The notes under the pieces are model-generated. The model had not been told where the DNA came from. It saw only the letters and a program-made list of their open reading frames with translations, and made no database searches. 64,000 bases of DNA, from contig NZ_JAIQDW010000010.1 in the NCBI RefSeq assembly GCF_020026925.1, positions 117,912 to 181,911 of the forward strand. The letters are read 5' to 3'. Each line of letters begins with the position of its first letter. The first letter of the stretch is position 1. Below are positions 54,443 through 63,974 of the stretch, piece after piece. The translations under genes were made by a program, and so were the position numbers. This DNA is from Flavobacterium hibisci (GTDB lineage Bacteria > Bacteroidota > Bacteroidia > Flavobacteriales > Flavobacteriaceae).

Positions 54443-55090
54443 TTAGTCGTTAATTGTTGCGTTACTATCTGCCTCAATATAAGAGAGATCATAACCTCCA
54501 AATGCTTTCATGTAACTTCTCAAAGAGGTTCCATAAGCATCTCTAAAATGTCTGTTCCCTTTGTTTTTGAAAAAGTTCTTTACAGAACCAGCACCTCCTA
54601 AATGGGCTGCTGCTAAAATTCCCGACTCGGTAATTTCAATTCCGTTAATGATTTTTCCTTCATACTTTTCAATCTCCCTGCGTAAAATCCATTTGTTTTT
54701 AGATAACAAAGCAATAAACGCTTTTTCCTGTAAGGCTGGATTTTTTAAAAAATCTTTGTTACTGTGAACACCTACAGATCTTAGGGTTTTAGAACCAAAT
54801 TGGTATTTTCCCATATAGCCAATTGAATTTACTTTTCGGTATTTTCCCTGTGATTCTTTAAAAGCAATTGCTTCTTTAAAGCCAATTAGCCGATTTCCGG
54901 TAAATGGTGCATTTAATTTTGTTTGTGATGGATAATCATCTTTGTCAAGAGATGGAAATAAGTATTCCGATCCATCTGTTTTTTCTGTATAAAACCAAGG
55001 TTTGGTTTCCAGATTAAAGGGTTTGAAACCCAAAGTTAAAAATGTAATAATAACGATTAAACTAGTGTAATAATACCATTTCTTTATCAT
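54443..55090 (-). CDS. Lysozyme-like transglycosylase-fold protein
   Basis: A 215-residue protein with an N-terminal membrane anchor or signal (about 5-23). Its domain resembles SLT/lysozyme folds: AFKESQGKYRKVNSIGYMGKYQFGSKTLRSVG, where Glu is the expected catalytic acid and the G-x-Y-Q-F motif follows; later ESGILAAAHLGGAGSVKNFF. It probably cleaves peptidoglycan. Annotation pipelines sometimes label related proteins peptidoglycan-binding LysM, but no LysM repeat is visible. Confidence 0.78.
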   Translation of the reverse strand: MIKKWYYYTSLIVIITFLTLGFKPFNLETKPWFYTEKTDGSEYLFPSLDKDDYPSQTKLNAPFTGNRLIGFKEAIAFKESQGKYRKVNSIGYMGKYQFGSKTLRSVGVHSNKDFLKNPALQEKAFIALLSKNKWILRREIEKYEGKIINGIEITESGILAAAHLGGAGSVKNFFKNKGNRHFRDAYGTSLRSYMKAFGGYDLSYIEADSNATIND

Positions 55091-55188
55091 AAATTGTTTT
55101 TCTTCAAAACGCTGTCACCTTTTTGAAATTTCTACGGCGCAAAGATAATAAAACAAAAATAACACTGTAAATCAGCAATTTACGGTTT

Positions 55189-56109
55189 TTAAAAATAAAT
55201 CAGATGTGCTTTAAGCCCTTTATTGGCGGTATATTCAAGCGTTGGCGCCGGAATTTTAATTGTGTTAAAAACAGAAAAAACAGTTTTCAAAAAGTGCGAT
55301 TTTGTGTTAATTTTAGCTAAATCAACATCAAAAGAAAGATAAATCTGACGAAATTTTTCCAGATTTTGGGATGAAACGAAATTTTCGTTTTTATTGTTCC
55401 CTGATAACATTCCATCGGCTCCATATCCAAAAGCAACATTTAACCACTTCGGAATTTTTGATTCATTAGCAAAAGAATGCAGGTTTACTGAAAGCCAATA
55501 AGTCTGTCCATTATAATCTTTTAAAATTTGTTCATTAAGTGATTTTCCAAGTTTATTTGGATTTTGATGTGCATATTGGGTAGTATGAAAAGAAAATTTA
55601 GGTGTAATTCGCTGTTCTTTCCAAAGTAATTCCTGAGAAACATACAATGCAGTTCCAGTTGCATTAGCAATTAAATCACCTGGAGATGCACCCCACTCGG
55701 CAGAATAGCCGTCTAAAACTTCAACAGCAGTAAGAAAAACGAAGCCAATACCAGCTCCATAAATCAATTGATTTTTAGAACTGGCACCACTCCAATTCAG
55801 GGCTTCAGCACCAAATCTTCCTAAATGATAAGCCGAATAAAAGTGTCCAACTTTATCCATTTGGAGCCATTCATCATTATCATTTATAAAATGAAAATCG
55901 GATTTGGCATAATCGGCATACCAAATCTGATTCAAACCAACTAATGTTGCAGAAGCCAAAGCAGCTTCAGTTATGATAACTGTATTTTGCCTTTTTACAT
56001 TTAAAGTATCAGAAGGCTTAAAAAAATTATCGATTTTATCCTGAGCTTCAGCAGACTGAATACACAAAACGAATAAAATCGATAAAAATAAATAAATTTT
56101 AAAATTCAA
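55189..56109 (-). CDS. DUF2279 outer-membrane/periplasmic protein
   Basis: Exported 306-residue protein (signal peptide ending SAEAQ) with the DUF2279 pattern: DKVGHFYSAYHLGRFGAEAL, FLTAVEVLDGYSAEWGASPGDLIANATGTALYV. Function unknown; related to YfiM. It begins 2 bases after the mltG stop, so it is probably translationally coupled to mltG. Confidence 0.88.
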   Translation of the reverse strand: MNFKIYLFLSILFVLCIQSAEAQDKIDNFFKPSDTLNVKRQNTVIITEAALASATLVGLNQIWYADYAKSDFHFINDNDEWLQMDKVGHFYSAYHLGRFGAEALNWSGASSKNQLIYGAGIGFVFLTAVEVLDGYSAEWGASPGDLIANATGTALYVSQELLWKEQRITPKFSFHTTQYAHQNPNKLGKSLNEQILKDYNGQTYWLSVNLHSFANESKIPKWLNVAFGYGADGMLSGNNKNENFVSSQNLEKFRQIYLSFDVDLAKINTKSHFLKTVFSVFNTIKIPAPTLEYTANKGLKAHLIYF

Positions 56110-56111
56110 AA

Positions 56112-57152
56112 CTATCTTGTTACGCCCTGACTGGCAATCCAGTCTGAATATTTTTTTGCATTTTTCATGTGCTCCTCATAACTTGAAGCAAATTCATGAT
56201 AACCAAAACGGTCTGTACTGGCGCAAAAATAAACATAATCGTGTTTCTCAGGATTTAAAACCGCTTCAACAGCAGTAATGTCAGGCATCGCAATTGGTCC
56301 CGGAGGCAATCCGATATTTATATAAGTATTATACGGAGACCTCATAATCAGGTCATTATAAAAAACCCTTTTTATGACCTGATCAAAATTATTATCACGC
56401 AATTTCAAAGCATAAATCACAGTTGGATCAGCTTGTAAAGGCATTTCTAGACGTAAACGGTTTAAATAAACTCCCGCAATACGAGGTCTTTCATCTTTTT
56501 TTACTGATTCTTTGTGTACAATAGAAGCCAAAATAGTAGCCTGAACTGGTGTTAATCCTTGTTTTTTAGCTTTTTCAATTCTTTCTGGAGTCCAGAAATT
56601 GTGATATTCCTTGATCATTTTATCACGGAATTTCACTGCAGAGGTATTCCAGTACACTTCATAAGTATTTGGAATAAACATAGCAAAAACATTCTCTTCA
56701 TTAAAGCCATTTTCTTTTAAGAAAGTAGAATCTTTAATTGCTTTCAGTAATGATAAACTATCTGCTTCTATTTGAGAGCCTATTCTTCCTGCAAAATTCT
56801 CTAAACGTTCCTGATTATTAAAAGCCAATTTAACCGGAACATTAGAACGCATTGCACGAACCAAATCAATATTATTCATGTCCTTTTTAAGTAAAAAACG
56901 ACCTGACTTTACATTTTCAGGATAGCTGCGCTTATTGGCAACCATTTCAAAATTATCGAAATTCTTAATATAAGGTTCTAATATTTTTTTTACATCTGCA
57001 TAAGTAGCATCTGTGGGAACATATACGTAAAGTTCTTTTTCTTCAAATTTTGTATTGGCACTAAAAATTCTGCTAATTAGTATAAATCCGTAAATCATTA
57101 AAACTGAAATAATAGCTACGGCAACTATCGTGATAATCTTTTTTAATTTCAA
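56112..57152 (-). CDS. mltG: MltG endolytic murein transglycosylase
   Basis: Membrane-anchored enzyme that cleaves nascent glycan strands, 346 residues. The N-terminal helix (about 7-27) is followed by a LysM-like part (YVYVPTDATYADVKKIL) and the YceG domain with the catalytic Glu in ILASIVHKESVKKDERPRIAGVYLNRLRLEMPLQADPTV. It belongs to the dapF-GNAT-mltG-DUF2279 group (spacings 23, 10 and 2 bases). Confidence 0.94.
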   Translation of the reverse strand: MKLKKIITIVAVAIISVLMIYGFILISRIFSANTKFEEKELYVYVPTDATYADVKKILEPYIKNFDNFEMVANKRSYPENVKSGRFLLKKDMNNIDLVRAMRSNVPVKLAFNNQERLENFAGRIGSQIEADSLSLLKAIKDSTFLKENGFNEENVFAMFIPNTYEVYWNTSAVKFRDKMIKEYHNFWTPERIEKAKKQGLTPVQATILASIVHKESVKKDERPRIAGVYLNRLRLEMPLQADPTVIYALKLRDNNFDQVIKRVFYNDLIMRSPYNTYINIGLPPGPIAMPDITAVEAVLNPEKHDYVYFCASTDRFGYHEFASSYEEHMKNAKKYSDWIASQGVTR

Positions 57153-57162
57153 AGTCTAAAAT

Positions 57163-57696
57163 TTAAATTTGTTTGTTAATCAACTGAAAAATTGCCTCGT
57201 CCTGATATTGTCCATTTAGCAAGATCCAATCTTTTTTAATTCCTGTTTGCTCAAAGCCAAATTTAGTAAAAAGAGCTATACTTGCTACATTTCTTACACT
57301 AATATTTGCATACAATTGATGTAAATTTAAATTGTAAAAAGAATACTTTATTAATAACTCTAAAGCCTCAGAACCAACGTTTTGCTTTCTATTTTCCCTA
57401 TTTTGAATTACAATACCAACTCCTGCCCTGTTATTTTTAGGGTCAAATTCAAATAAATCAATCAAACCAATAGCCGGAAAATCTTCATCCTGGCAAATCG
57501 CCAGACGCAATTGTTTGGCTTCATAAATATCCTGGTGTGCATTTTCGAGATATTGACGCACAAGAAAACGGCTATATGGAGTTTGCGTATTACTAACCTC
57601 CCAAATGCTCTGATCATTTTCCATAGCATACACGAATTCTAAATCATTAGGCTCTAAAGCACGCAGGTAAATATTTTTCCCTTTGAGAGTTATCAT
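57163..57696 (-). CDS. GNAT family N-acetyltransferase
   Basis: Acetyltransferase of 177 residues of the RimJ/RimL-like or diamine type: LRALEPNDLEFVYAMEND, acetyl-CoA binding near VGIVIQNRENRKQNVGSEALELL and NVASIALFTKFGFEQTGI. The N[R]K-type loop (QNRENRKQNVGS) fits loosely. Position between dapF and mltG suggests a cell-wall-related acceptor, but this is not shown. Confidence 0.88.
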   Translation of the reverse strand: MITLKGKNIYLRALEPNDLEFVYAMENDQSIWEVSNTQTPYSRFLVRQYLENAHQDIYEAKQLRLAICQDEDFPAIGLIDLFEFDPKNNRAGVGIVIQNRENRKQNVGSEALELLIKYSFYNLNLHQLYANISVRNVASIALFTKFGFEQTGIKKDWILLNGQYQDEAIFQLINKQI

Positions 57697-57719
57697 TACG
57701 ACTTTATATTTTTTGAAAA

Positions 57720-58502
57720 TTAAATTTCTATTGTTCCTTTAAAAACAAACTTCGCAGGACCTATTAAAAAAACATTCGTAAAATGTTCTCCTAATTTATC
57801 AAAGGAAACGGCTAATTTTCCTCCTTCAACATTTATATCAATTGAAGTTTTATCCGTTTGTCCGGTTGCATTCATGGCAATTGCAACAGCTGTTGCGCCT
57901 GTTCCGCAAGCTAAGGTTTCATCTTCCACACCTCTTTCATAAGTACGAAGTGAAAACTCAGAATCACTTATTTTTTTGACGAAATTGATATTGCTTCCTT
58001 TTGGTCCGTACAATTCTCCGTAACGAATAGCAGATCCGTTTTCCTTTACATTATAATGTTCCAAATCATCTACAATTTGCACATGGTGAGGCGAACCTGT
58101 ATTTAAAAAAGTATAGGAATCTTTCTTTTGAACTTCATCAACATCAATCATCTGTAAAGAAACAATTGATTCTTTATTAACAGTTGCATGGTGTAATCCA
58201 TCTGTAGCGATAAAAGTAGTTTTATCCTGAATAACACCTAATTGATTGGCAAATGCTACAAGGCAACGACCTCCGTTTCCACACATTGAACTTTCGTTTC
58301 CATCTGAATTATAATACACCATTTTGAAATCGGTTTCAACGTCATTTTCGAGTAAAATAAGCCCGTCAGCTCCAATTCCGAAGCGTCTGTCACATAAGCG
58401 TTCAACAAGTTTTACATCGTTTTTGGGAAAGAAATCTGAACGGTTATCAATCATTACAAAATCATTTCCTGTACCCTGATATTTATAAAATTCTATTTGC
58501 AT
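57720..58502 (-). CDS. dapF: Diaminopimelate epimerase
   Basis: Converts LL- to meso-diaminopimelate for peptidoglycan and lysine, 260 residues. The two catalytic cysteines lie in SSMCGNGGRC and LACGTGATA, as usual. It heads the leftward cell-wall group. TACTTTTG on the minus strand at 58529-58522 is a possible -7 box. Confidence 0.96.
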   Translation of the reverse strand: MQIEFYKYQGTGNDFVMIDNRSDFFPKNDVKLVERLCDRRFGIGADGLILLENDVETDFKMVYYNSDGNESSMCGNGGRCLVAFANQLGVIQDKTTFIATDGLHHATVNKESIVSLQMIDVDEVQKKDSYTFLNTGSPHHVQIVDDLEHYNVKENGSAIRYGELYGPKGSNINFVKKISDSEFSLRTYERGVEDETLACGTGATAVAIAMNATGQTDKTSIDINVEGGKLAVSFDKLGEHFTNVFLIGPAKFVFKGTIEI

Positions 58503-58639
58503 TTTTTAGTTGTTAGAAGTACAAAAGTACGAACTATTAATTAATGAAATGTTAATCAATGTTAAAGAGCGTTAAACCGTTTTCCAAAATATTTTTTTGC
58601 TTTAATTTTACAGTAGTAACTTAAACATAAATCCTAATT

Positions 58640-60040
58640 ATGAAAAGATTTTCAAGCTTATTTCTAGTGTCATTATTAAGTGGTGCCACTACTCTTGGTG
58701 CTTACAAATTATTATTTGACGGCAGCAATTCTTTATTGGGAAGAGAAAATCCTATTGTTACTCTTGCCCCGAATTCGTTTAACAGAAATGTTGGTCTTGC
58801 TGCTGAGACAGTAGATTTTACTGAAGCTGCTGATAAAACAATTCACACTGTTGTTCACGTTAAAAATGTTTCCCGAAGAACTGTTAGTAATCCTATGCTG
58901 GAATTTTTCTACGGTTATGGAGGACAGCAACAACAAGAACAGGTTGGAACCGGTTCAGGAGTTATTATTTCTGAGGATGGTTATATCGTAACCAACAATC
59001 ACGTTATTAAGGATGCAACCGAAATTGAAATTACATTAAACAATAAAAAGTCATATAAAGCAAAATTAATTGGAACAGATTCTAAGATGGATATTGCTTT
59101 ATTGAAAATTGATGCTGGGGAAAAATTACCATATACTGCTTTTGCTAATTCTGATAGCGTCAAAGTTGGGGAGTGGGTTTTGGCCGTTGGTAATCCTTAT
59201 AACTTGACTTCTACTGTTACAGCCGGGATTGTTTCGGCGAAAGCCAGAAATTTAGACAATAGCGGAATCCAGTCCTTTATTCAGACCGATGCCGCCGTAA
59301 ACCCTGGTAACAGTGGTGGAGCATTGGTAAATACACGTGGCGAATTAATCGGAATTAATACTATGATTACTTCAATGACAGGATCTTATGTTGGATATTC
59401 TTTTGCAGTTCCATCAAACAATGCACGCAAAATTGTTGAAGATATAATGGAATTCGGAAATGTACAAAGAGGAATTTTAGGAGTTGAAGGCGGCGAATTA
59501 AACAGTAATGCTTCAAAAGAATTAGGTGTTTCTGAAACACAGGGTTTCTACATCAATAAAGTTACCCCTAAATCAGGTGCTCAAAAGGCTGGCCTTACAA
59601 AAGGTGACATTATTGTTAAATTAGACAATCAGAATATTTCGACATTTGCAGATCTTTCCGGATACATTAATACCAAAAGACCTAACGATGTTGTACAGGT
59701 AACTTATATAAGAGAAGGAAAATCCAAAACAGCCTCAGTAACACTAAGTAAAAATGAATTTTTCAGTACCGAATTTAAAGGAATTGAGTTAGAAAATATT
59801 GACGCTGTCGACAAAAAGAAATTCAAAATTGATTATGGTGTAAAAATCAAAAACATTACAAACGAAAATTTGATGCAATATCAAAACGAATTGCAAGGCA
59901 ATATTATTTTAAGTATTGATAATATTAAGGCAACCAATGTTGAAACAGTTTCTAAGCTTTTAAATAAAAAAGACGAAGGTCAAAGTGTCAGAATTGAAAT
60001 GATCAATAAAAACGGAGAAATCTTTAGAATTATCATTTAA
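58640..60040 (+). CDS. HtrA/DegQ-like periplasmic serine protease
   Basis: Envelope stress protease and chaperone, 466 residues. Signal or anchor at the N-terminus, trypsin-like domain with His in TNNHVI, Asp in MDIALLKID and Ser in NPGNSGGALVN, then one clear PDZ domain (GFYINKVTPKSGAQKAGLTKGDIIVKLD) and a second, weaker one at the end (GNIILSIDNIKATNVETVSKLL). It is monocistronic with a strong terminator. Confidence 0.95.
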   Translation: MKRFSSLFLVSLLSGATTLGAYKLLFDGSNSLLGRENPIVTLAPNSFNRNVGLAAETVDFTEAADKTIHTVVHVKNVSRRTVSNPMLEFFYGYGGQQQQEQVGTGSGVIISEDGYIVTNNHVIKDATEIEITLNNKKSYKAKLIGTDSKMDIALLKIDAGEKLPYTAFANSDSVKVGEWVLAVGNPYNLTSTVTAGIVSAKARNLDNSGIQSFIQTDAAVNPGNSGGALVNTRGELIGINTMITSMTGSYVGYSFAVPSNNARKIVEDIMEFGNVQRGILGVEGGELNSNASKELGVSETQGFYINKVTPKSGAQKAGLTKGDIIVKLDNQNISTFADLSGYINTKRPNDVVQVTYIREGKSKTASVTLSKNEFFSTEFKGIELENIDAVDKKKFKIDYGVKIKNITNENLMQYQNELQGNIILSIDNIKATNVETVSKLLNKKDEGQSVRIEMINKNGEIFRIII

Positions 60041-60083
60041 AAAATCTCATTTTAAAGCTTTCAAACTGAATACTAAATACTTT

Positions 60084-60112
60084 AAAGCCATCTTAAAAAT
60101 TAAGGTGGCTTT
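60084..60112. terminator. Bidirectional terminator
   Basis: Hairpin AAAGCCATCTTAA/TTAAGGTGGCTTT (60084-60096, 60100-60112; one G-T pair) between the convergent HtrA and Lrp genes. Confidence 0.78.
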
Positions 60113-60150
60113 TTTGTTCTTTAAAGCATCAGATTTTTTGGTGTTTTATT

Positions 60151-60609
60151 TTAAATTGGAAGTACAGTTGTACTTTTTACTTCAGAAATTACAAAAACAG
60201 TATTAATTAAAGACACTTCAGGTAAAACTGATAATTTCTTTTGATGAAAATGATGGTAGCTTTCCATATCCGGAATGATAATCTTAAGCATATAATCAAA
60301 ATTTCCTGAAACATAATTGCATTCTACAACTTCAGGCATATTCAAAATTGACTGGTTAAAACCTTCAGAGGTATCATACGTCTGTTTTGTTAAGGTTACC
60401 TGACAATAAACAGTTAGATTATTACCTAGTTTTTTCTTATTTAAAATCGAAACATATTTCTCTATAACACCTTCTTTTTCAAGACGTTTAACTCTATCAT
60501 GAACAGGCGTTAATGACAAATTTATTTTATTTGCAATGTCTTTTAACGTGTAATGGGCATTTTCCTGTAAAAGACGTAAGATTTTCTTATCAATTTCATC
60601 CAGAGCCAT
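60151..60609 (-). CDS. Lrp/AsnC family transcriptional regulator
   Basis: Amino-acid-responsive regulator of 152 residues: N-terminal helix-turn-helix (DKKILRLLQENAHYTLKDIANKINLSLTPVHDRVKRLE) and a RAM ligand domain at the C-terminus. It is divergent from ald with about 200 bases between starts, the classical arrangement in which alanine dehydrogenase is controlled by an Lrp-type regulator responding to alanine. Confidence 0.94.
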   Translation of the reverse strand: MALDEIDKKILRLLQENAHYTLKDIANKINLSLTPVHDRVKRLEKEGVIEKYVSILNKKKLGNNLTVYCQVTLTKQTYDTSEGFNQSILNMPEVVECNYVSGNFDYMLKIIIPDMESYHHFHQKKLSVLPEVSLINTVFVISEVKSTTVLPI

Positions 60610-60764
60610 AATAAAAAGGTTTAGTGTATTTAATTAAAATCAGTCATTTTTTCTTTTTGAGGAAACAAAAAGGAATTCAAACAGAATATTTTACTGTAAA
60701 AATATAAAATAAAATAATATTTTCTTATTTAAAACTTAATCCCCAATAATATATTCTCTATTGA

Positions 60765-60772
60765 TAAATTTG
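60765..60772 (+). promoter_or_regulatory. Candidate -7 box of ald
   Basis: TAAATTTG, an exact TAnnTTTG match, about 40 bases before the ald start. No TTTG is seen at -33, which would fit a promoter needing an activator such as the adjacent Lrp-type regulator. Confidence 0.4.
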
Positions 60773-60811
60773 TAACATAAACTCAATAGAAAACATAAAA
60801 TATAACAAAAA

Positions 60812-61930
60812 ATGATAATAGGTGTTCCAAAAGAAATTAAGAATAATGAAAACCGTGTAGCTTTAACTCCTGCCGGTGTTTCTGAAATGAAAAAACACGG
60901 ACACACAGTTTATGTTCAGTCCACTGCAGGTCTGGGAAGTGGTTTCAGCGATGAAGAATATGAAAATGCGGGCGCAGTTGTTTTACCAACAATCGAAGAC
61001 GTTTATGCTATTGCTGAAATGATTATAAAAGTTAAAGAACCAATTGCTTCTGAATATCCCTTAATTAAAAAAGATCAATTGCTTTTCACTTACTTTCACT
61101 TTGCTTCATCAGAAGAGTTAACTCACGCCATGCTTGAAAAAGGAGCTGTATGTTTAGCTTATGAAACCGTTGAAAAAACCGACAGAAGTTTACCTTTATT
61201 AGTACCAATGTCAGAAGTTGCTGGTCGTATGGCGATTCAGCAAGGTGCTAAATACCTTGAAAAACCGCTAAAAGGAAGAGGAATTCTTTTAGGAGGTGTT
61301 CCGGGTGTGCCACCTGCAAAAGTATTAGTTTTAGGAGGTGGAATTGTTGGAACTCAGGCTGCAAAAATGGCTGCAGGCTTAGGAGCTCAGGTAACTATTA
61401 TGGATTTAAGCTTGCCACGTTTGCGTCAACTTGATGACATCATGCCTGCGAATGTAAATACAGAAATGTCAAATCATTACAATATTACAAAAGCAATTAA
61501 AGATGCCGATTTAATTGTGGGAGCAGTTTTAATTCCGGGAGCAAAAGCACCACATTTAATCACACGTGATATGCTTAAATTGATGCGTCCAGGAACTGTT
61601 GTTGTTGACGTTGCTGTAGATCAGGGCGGATGTATCGAAACATGTACTCCAACAACACATGAAAATCCAACTTTTATTATTGATGATATTGTTCATTACT
61701 GTGTGGCTAATATGCCGGGAGCAGTTCCTTATACATCTACTTTAGCTTTAACTAATGCTACTTTGCCTTACGCAGTACAACTAGCTAACAAAGGATGGCA
61801 AAAAGCTTGTAATGAAAACGAAGAATTAAAAAAGGGATTAAACATTGCTAACGGAAAAATTCTTTACAAAGGAGTTGCCGAAGCATGGAATCTTCCTTAC
61901 AATGAAGAATTGGAGCTAGCAAATTCATAG
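60812..61930 (+). CDS. ald: Alanine dehydrogenase
   Basis: NAD-dependent interconversion of alanine and pyruvate plus ammonia, 372 residues. Opening MIIGVPKEIKNNENRVALTP, substrate Lys in IIKVKEP, catalytic His in YFHFASS and the Rossmann motif VLGGGIVGTQAAKMA are all conserved. It is divergent from the lrp-type gene and followed by a strong terminator. Confidence 0.97.
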   Translation: MIIGVPKEIKNNENRVALTPAGVSEMKKHGHTVYVQSTAGLGSGFSDEEYENAGAVVLPTIEDVYAIAEMIIKVKEPIASEYPLIKKDQLLFTYFHFASSEELTHAMLEKGAVCLAYETVEKTDRSLPLLVPMSEVAGRMAIQQGAKYLEKPLKGRGILLGGVPGVPPAKVLVLGGGIVGTQAAKMAAGLGAQVTIMDLSLPRLRQLDDIMPANVNTEMSNHYNITKAIKDADLIVGAVLIPGAKAPHLITRDMLKLMRPGTVVVDVAVDQGGCIETCTPTTHENPTFIIDDIVHYCVANMPGAVPYTSTLALTNATLPYAVQLANKGWQKACNENEELKKGLNIANGKILYKGVAEAWNLPYNEELELANS

Positions 61931-61962
61931 TTATTATTTATATAGTGTTTACTAATAACACT

Positions 61963-61996
61963 AAAAAATGCTTTTCAACAATGAAAAGCATTTTTT
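61963..61996 (+). terminator. Terminator after ald
   Basis: Hairpin AAAAAATGCTTTTCA/TGAAAAGCATTTTTT (61963-61977, 61982-61996) with T-run. Confidence 0.8.
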
Positions 61997-62050
61997 CTTT
62001 GCATAAAATCCCTACCTCAAAAGATCAGGTTTAAAATATAATTCAGAAAT

Positions 62051-63667
62051 TTACTTCTCATTCAGTATCTCCTGCATTACTTTTGCTTCGGTCCCGTTAG
62101 GAAAAGTAACTTTTATTTTTTGAGCAATAGTTGGAGCAATCTCAGTAATCGCCTTTTTATCATAAGATTCTCCCTTTTTAATATGCCAGCCATAAAAAAT
62201 CGCTGGTACATGAGTATCATAAGTATAAGCCGTTCCATGTGAAGTACCAGTTGGCAAATATTCAATAACACCAGACTTACCAATTACAACTATATCCCCG
62301 TCCTGTGTTACATCATACCCTTTCGCCACAAAATTCAAATAATAATCGTTTCCTGAATTAGCCAAAATTTCTTCTTCAGTATATACTTTTTTAACCTGTG
62401 GTAACGAAATCAAAAATTCTTTGAATGCCTGTTTTACCTTTACTAAATCTAATCCCTTGTCTTTAATAATCTGTTTATTAAAAAAGATATTAAAATTAGA
62501 ATAGTTCAAAAGTAAATCTACTCCAAATGTTTTCACTGAGAAATCCTGTAAATTCTTTCTGAAATCTTTTGACGGATAATTATCAACATCATACTTCCGG
62601 TCTTTCAAATAAATAACATTTTCTGCACCAGCATGATCTGCGGTTAAAAAGAGCAGATAATTATTTTTTCCTACTGTTTTATCCAGATAAGTTAAAAAAT
62701 CGGCTATTGTTTGGTCTAATCTCAAATAAGTATCCTGAAGCTCCATGGAACGTGGCCCTAATAAATGCCCAACATAATCAGTAGATGAGAAACTCACCGT
62801 TAAAAAATCAGTGATATTATCTTTTCCTAACTCTTCTTTTTCAATAGCCTTTTTAGCAAAATCAGCTAACAAATCATTTCCAAAAGGTGTAGATCTCAAA
62901 ATTCCTGCATCATTCTTTTCGTACATCGTTTTTAAATCATATGGAAAAACAGGTGCTGAACTACCATATAACTTACCTTCATAAGGATTATCGTCGGGAA
63001 GACTTTCATTATATGTTGAAGCTGGCTTATACAAATCCCAACCTTTATTAATGTATTTCAGGTAGTTTTTTTCAGTATTAAATTCTGAAACCCAATCCGG
63101 TAGTTTATTTCCATAAAAAGTGCTTGAAATAAAAGATCCTGTTTTACTATACCAAAAAGCCCAATTAGCAAAATGCCCTGCTGGCAAAATTGCACCACGG
63201 TCTTTAAGACTTATTCCAATCACTTTTCCTTCAAAATTTGTCGCCATTCTAACTTCGTCAGTGATAGTGGTACTTTGGAGATTTTTTGGAGACATCTCAC
63301 CTTCATCTGCAGTTCCTTCACCAACAGTTTTTACCGAAGTGTCTTCTGTACAATACATTTGCTTTCCTAAGCTTCTGCTAAACCACTCATTTCCTACAAT
63401 TCCATGCGTTGCTGGCGTAGTTCCTGTATAAATTGATGCATGTCCCGGAGCTGTATAAGTAGGTACATAATTATAATGCATGTTTTGAAAAACATATCCA
63501 TTATTCATCAATCTTTTAAATCCGTTTGGAGAAAAATCCTCTGAAAATCGATATAAGTATTCCATTTTCATTTGATCAATCACAATTCCTACAACTAGCT
63601 TGGGACGTTGTTGAGCTGTCAGGTTTGAAATAACCAACAGCATTAACAATACAAAACTTTTTTTCAT
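62051..63667 (-). CDS. pafA: PafA-type alkaline phosphatase
   Basis: Secreted phosphomonoesterase of 538 residues in the PafA group (calcium-activated, phosphate-insensitive in the Elizabethkingia and Flavobacterium enzymes). Signal peptide ends NLTAQ. Key residues line up with the Elizabethkingia PafA numbering at a constant shift of 7: Asp31, nucleophile Thr72 (PTYTAPGHAS), Asn93 (VGNEWF), Lys155 and Arg157 (SLKDRG). Later metal-site motifs are TDYVGHLLG, LTADHAGAE and SHGTAYTYDTHVP. It would release phosphate from organic esters in the periplasm. Confidence 0.93.
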   Translation of the reverse strand: MKKSFVLLMLLVISNLTAQQRPKLVVGIVIDQMKMEYLYRFSEDFSPNGFKRLMNNGYVFQNMHYNYVPTYTAPGHASIYTGTTPATHGIVGNEWFSRSLGKQMYCTEDTSVKTVGEGTADEGEMSPKNLQSTTITDEVRMATNFEGKVIGISLKDRGAILPAGHFANWAFWYSKTGSFISSTFYGNKLPDWVSEFNTEKNYLKYINKGWDLYKPASTYNESLPDDNPYEGKLYGSSAPVFPYDLKTMYEKNDAGILRSTPFGNDLLADFAKKAIEKEELGKDNITDFLTVSFSSTDYVGHLLGPRSMELQDTYLRLDQTIADFLTYLDKTVGKNNYLLFLTADHAGAENVIYLKDRKYDVDNYPSKDFRKNLQDFSVKTFGVDLLLNYSNFNIFFNKQIIKDKGLDLVKVKQAFKEFLISLPQVKKVYTEEEILANSGNDYYLNFVAKGYDVTQDGDIVVIGKSGVIEYLPTGTSHGTAYTYDTHVPAIFYGWHIKKGESYDKKAITEIAPTIAQKIKVTFPNGTEAKVMQEILNEK

Positions 63668-63838
63668 AACTTATAAAATTAAAAAACAAAAATACAGATT
63701 CGAGAGTAAAAAGGGTGACCAAACTCATATTTAAAATTAAAGTTGACCTTAATTTAACAGAAGTGTAAAAAGAATTATGGCGTTTCCATATGAGCCGGGC
63801 TATTGATTCTTTTAGTTTTTAAGGTTGCAATTTCATAT

Positions 63839-63880
63839 AAAAAAAACTCCAATGAGCTATTAGCCAATTGAAGTTTTTTT
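63839..63880 (-). terminator. Terminator downstream of tRNA-Leu
   Basis: Hairpin with core ACTCCAAT/ATTGAAGT flanked by A-run and T-run (arms 63839-63853 and 63867-63880, one G-T pair). Confidence 0.62.
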
Positions 63881-63882
63881 TG

Positions 63883-63968
63883 TACTCAGAGCGGGACTTG
63901 AACCCGCACGGACATTGCTGTCCACTGGATTTTAAGTCCAGCGTGTCTACCAATTTCACCATCCGAGC
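63883..63968 (-). tRNA. trnL: tRNA-Leu (anticodon TAA)
   Basis: The reverse complement gives a type II tRNA with a long variable arm (GGACAGCAATGTCC), anticodon loop CTTAAAA with anticodon TAA, D-arm GATGGTGAAATTGGTAGACACG and T-loop TTCAAGT. Acceptor ends GCTCGGA and TCTGAGT pair, the first with a G-U pair. Confidence 0.95.
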
Positions 63969-63974
63969 AATTTG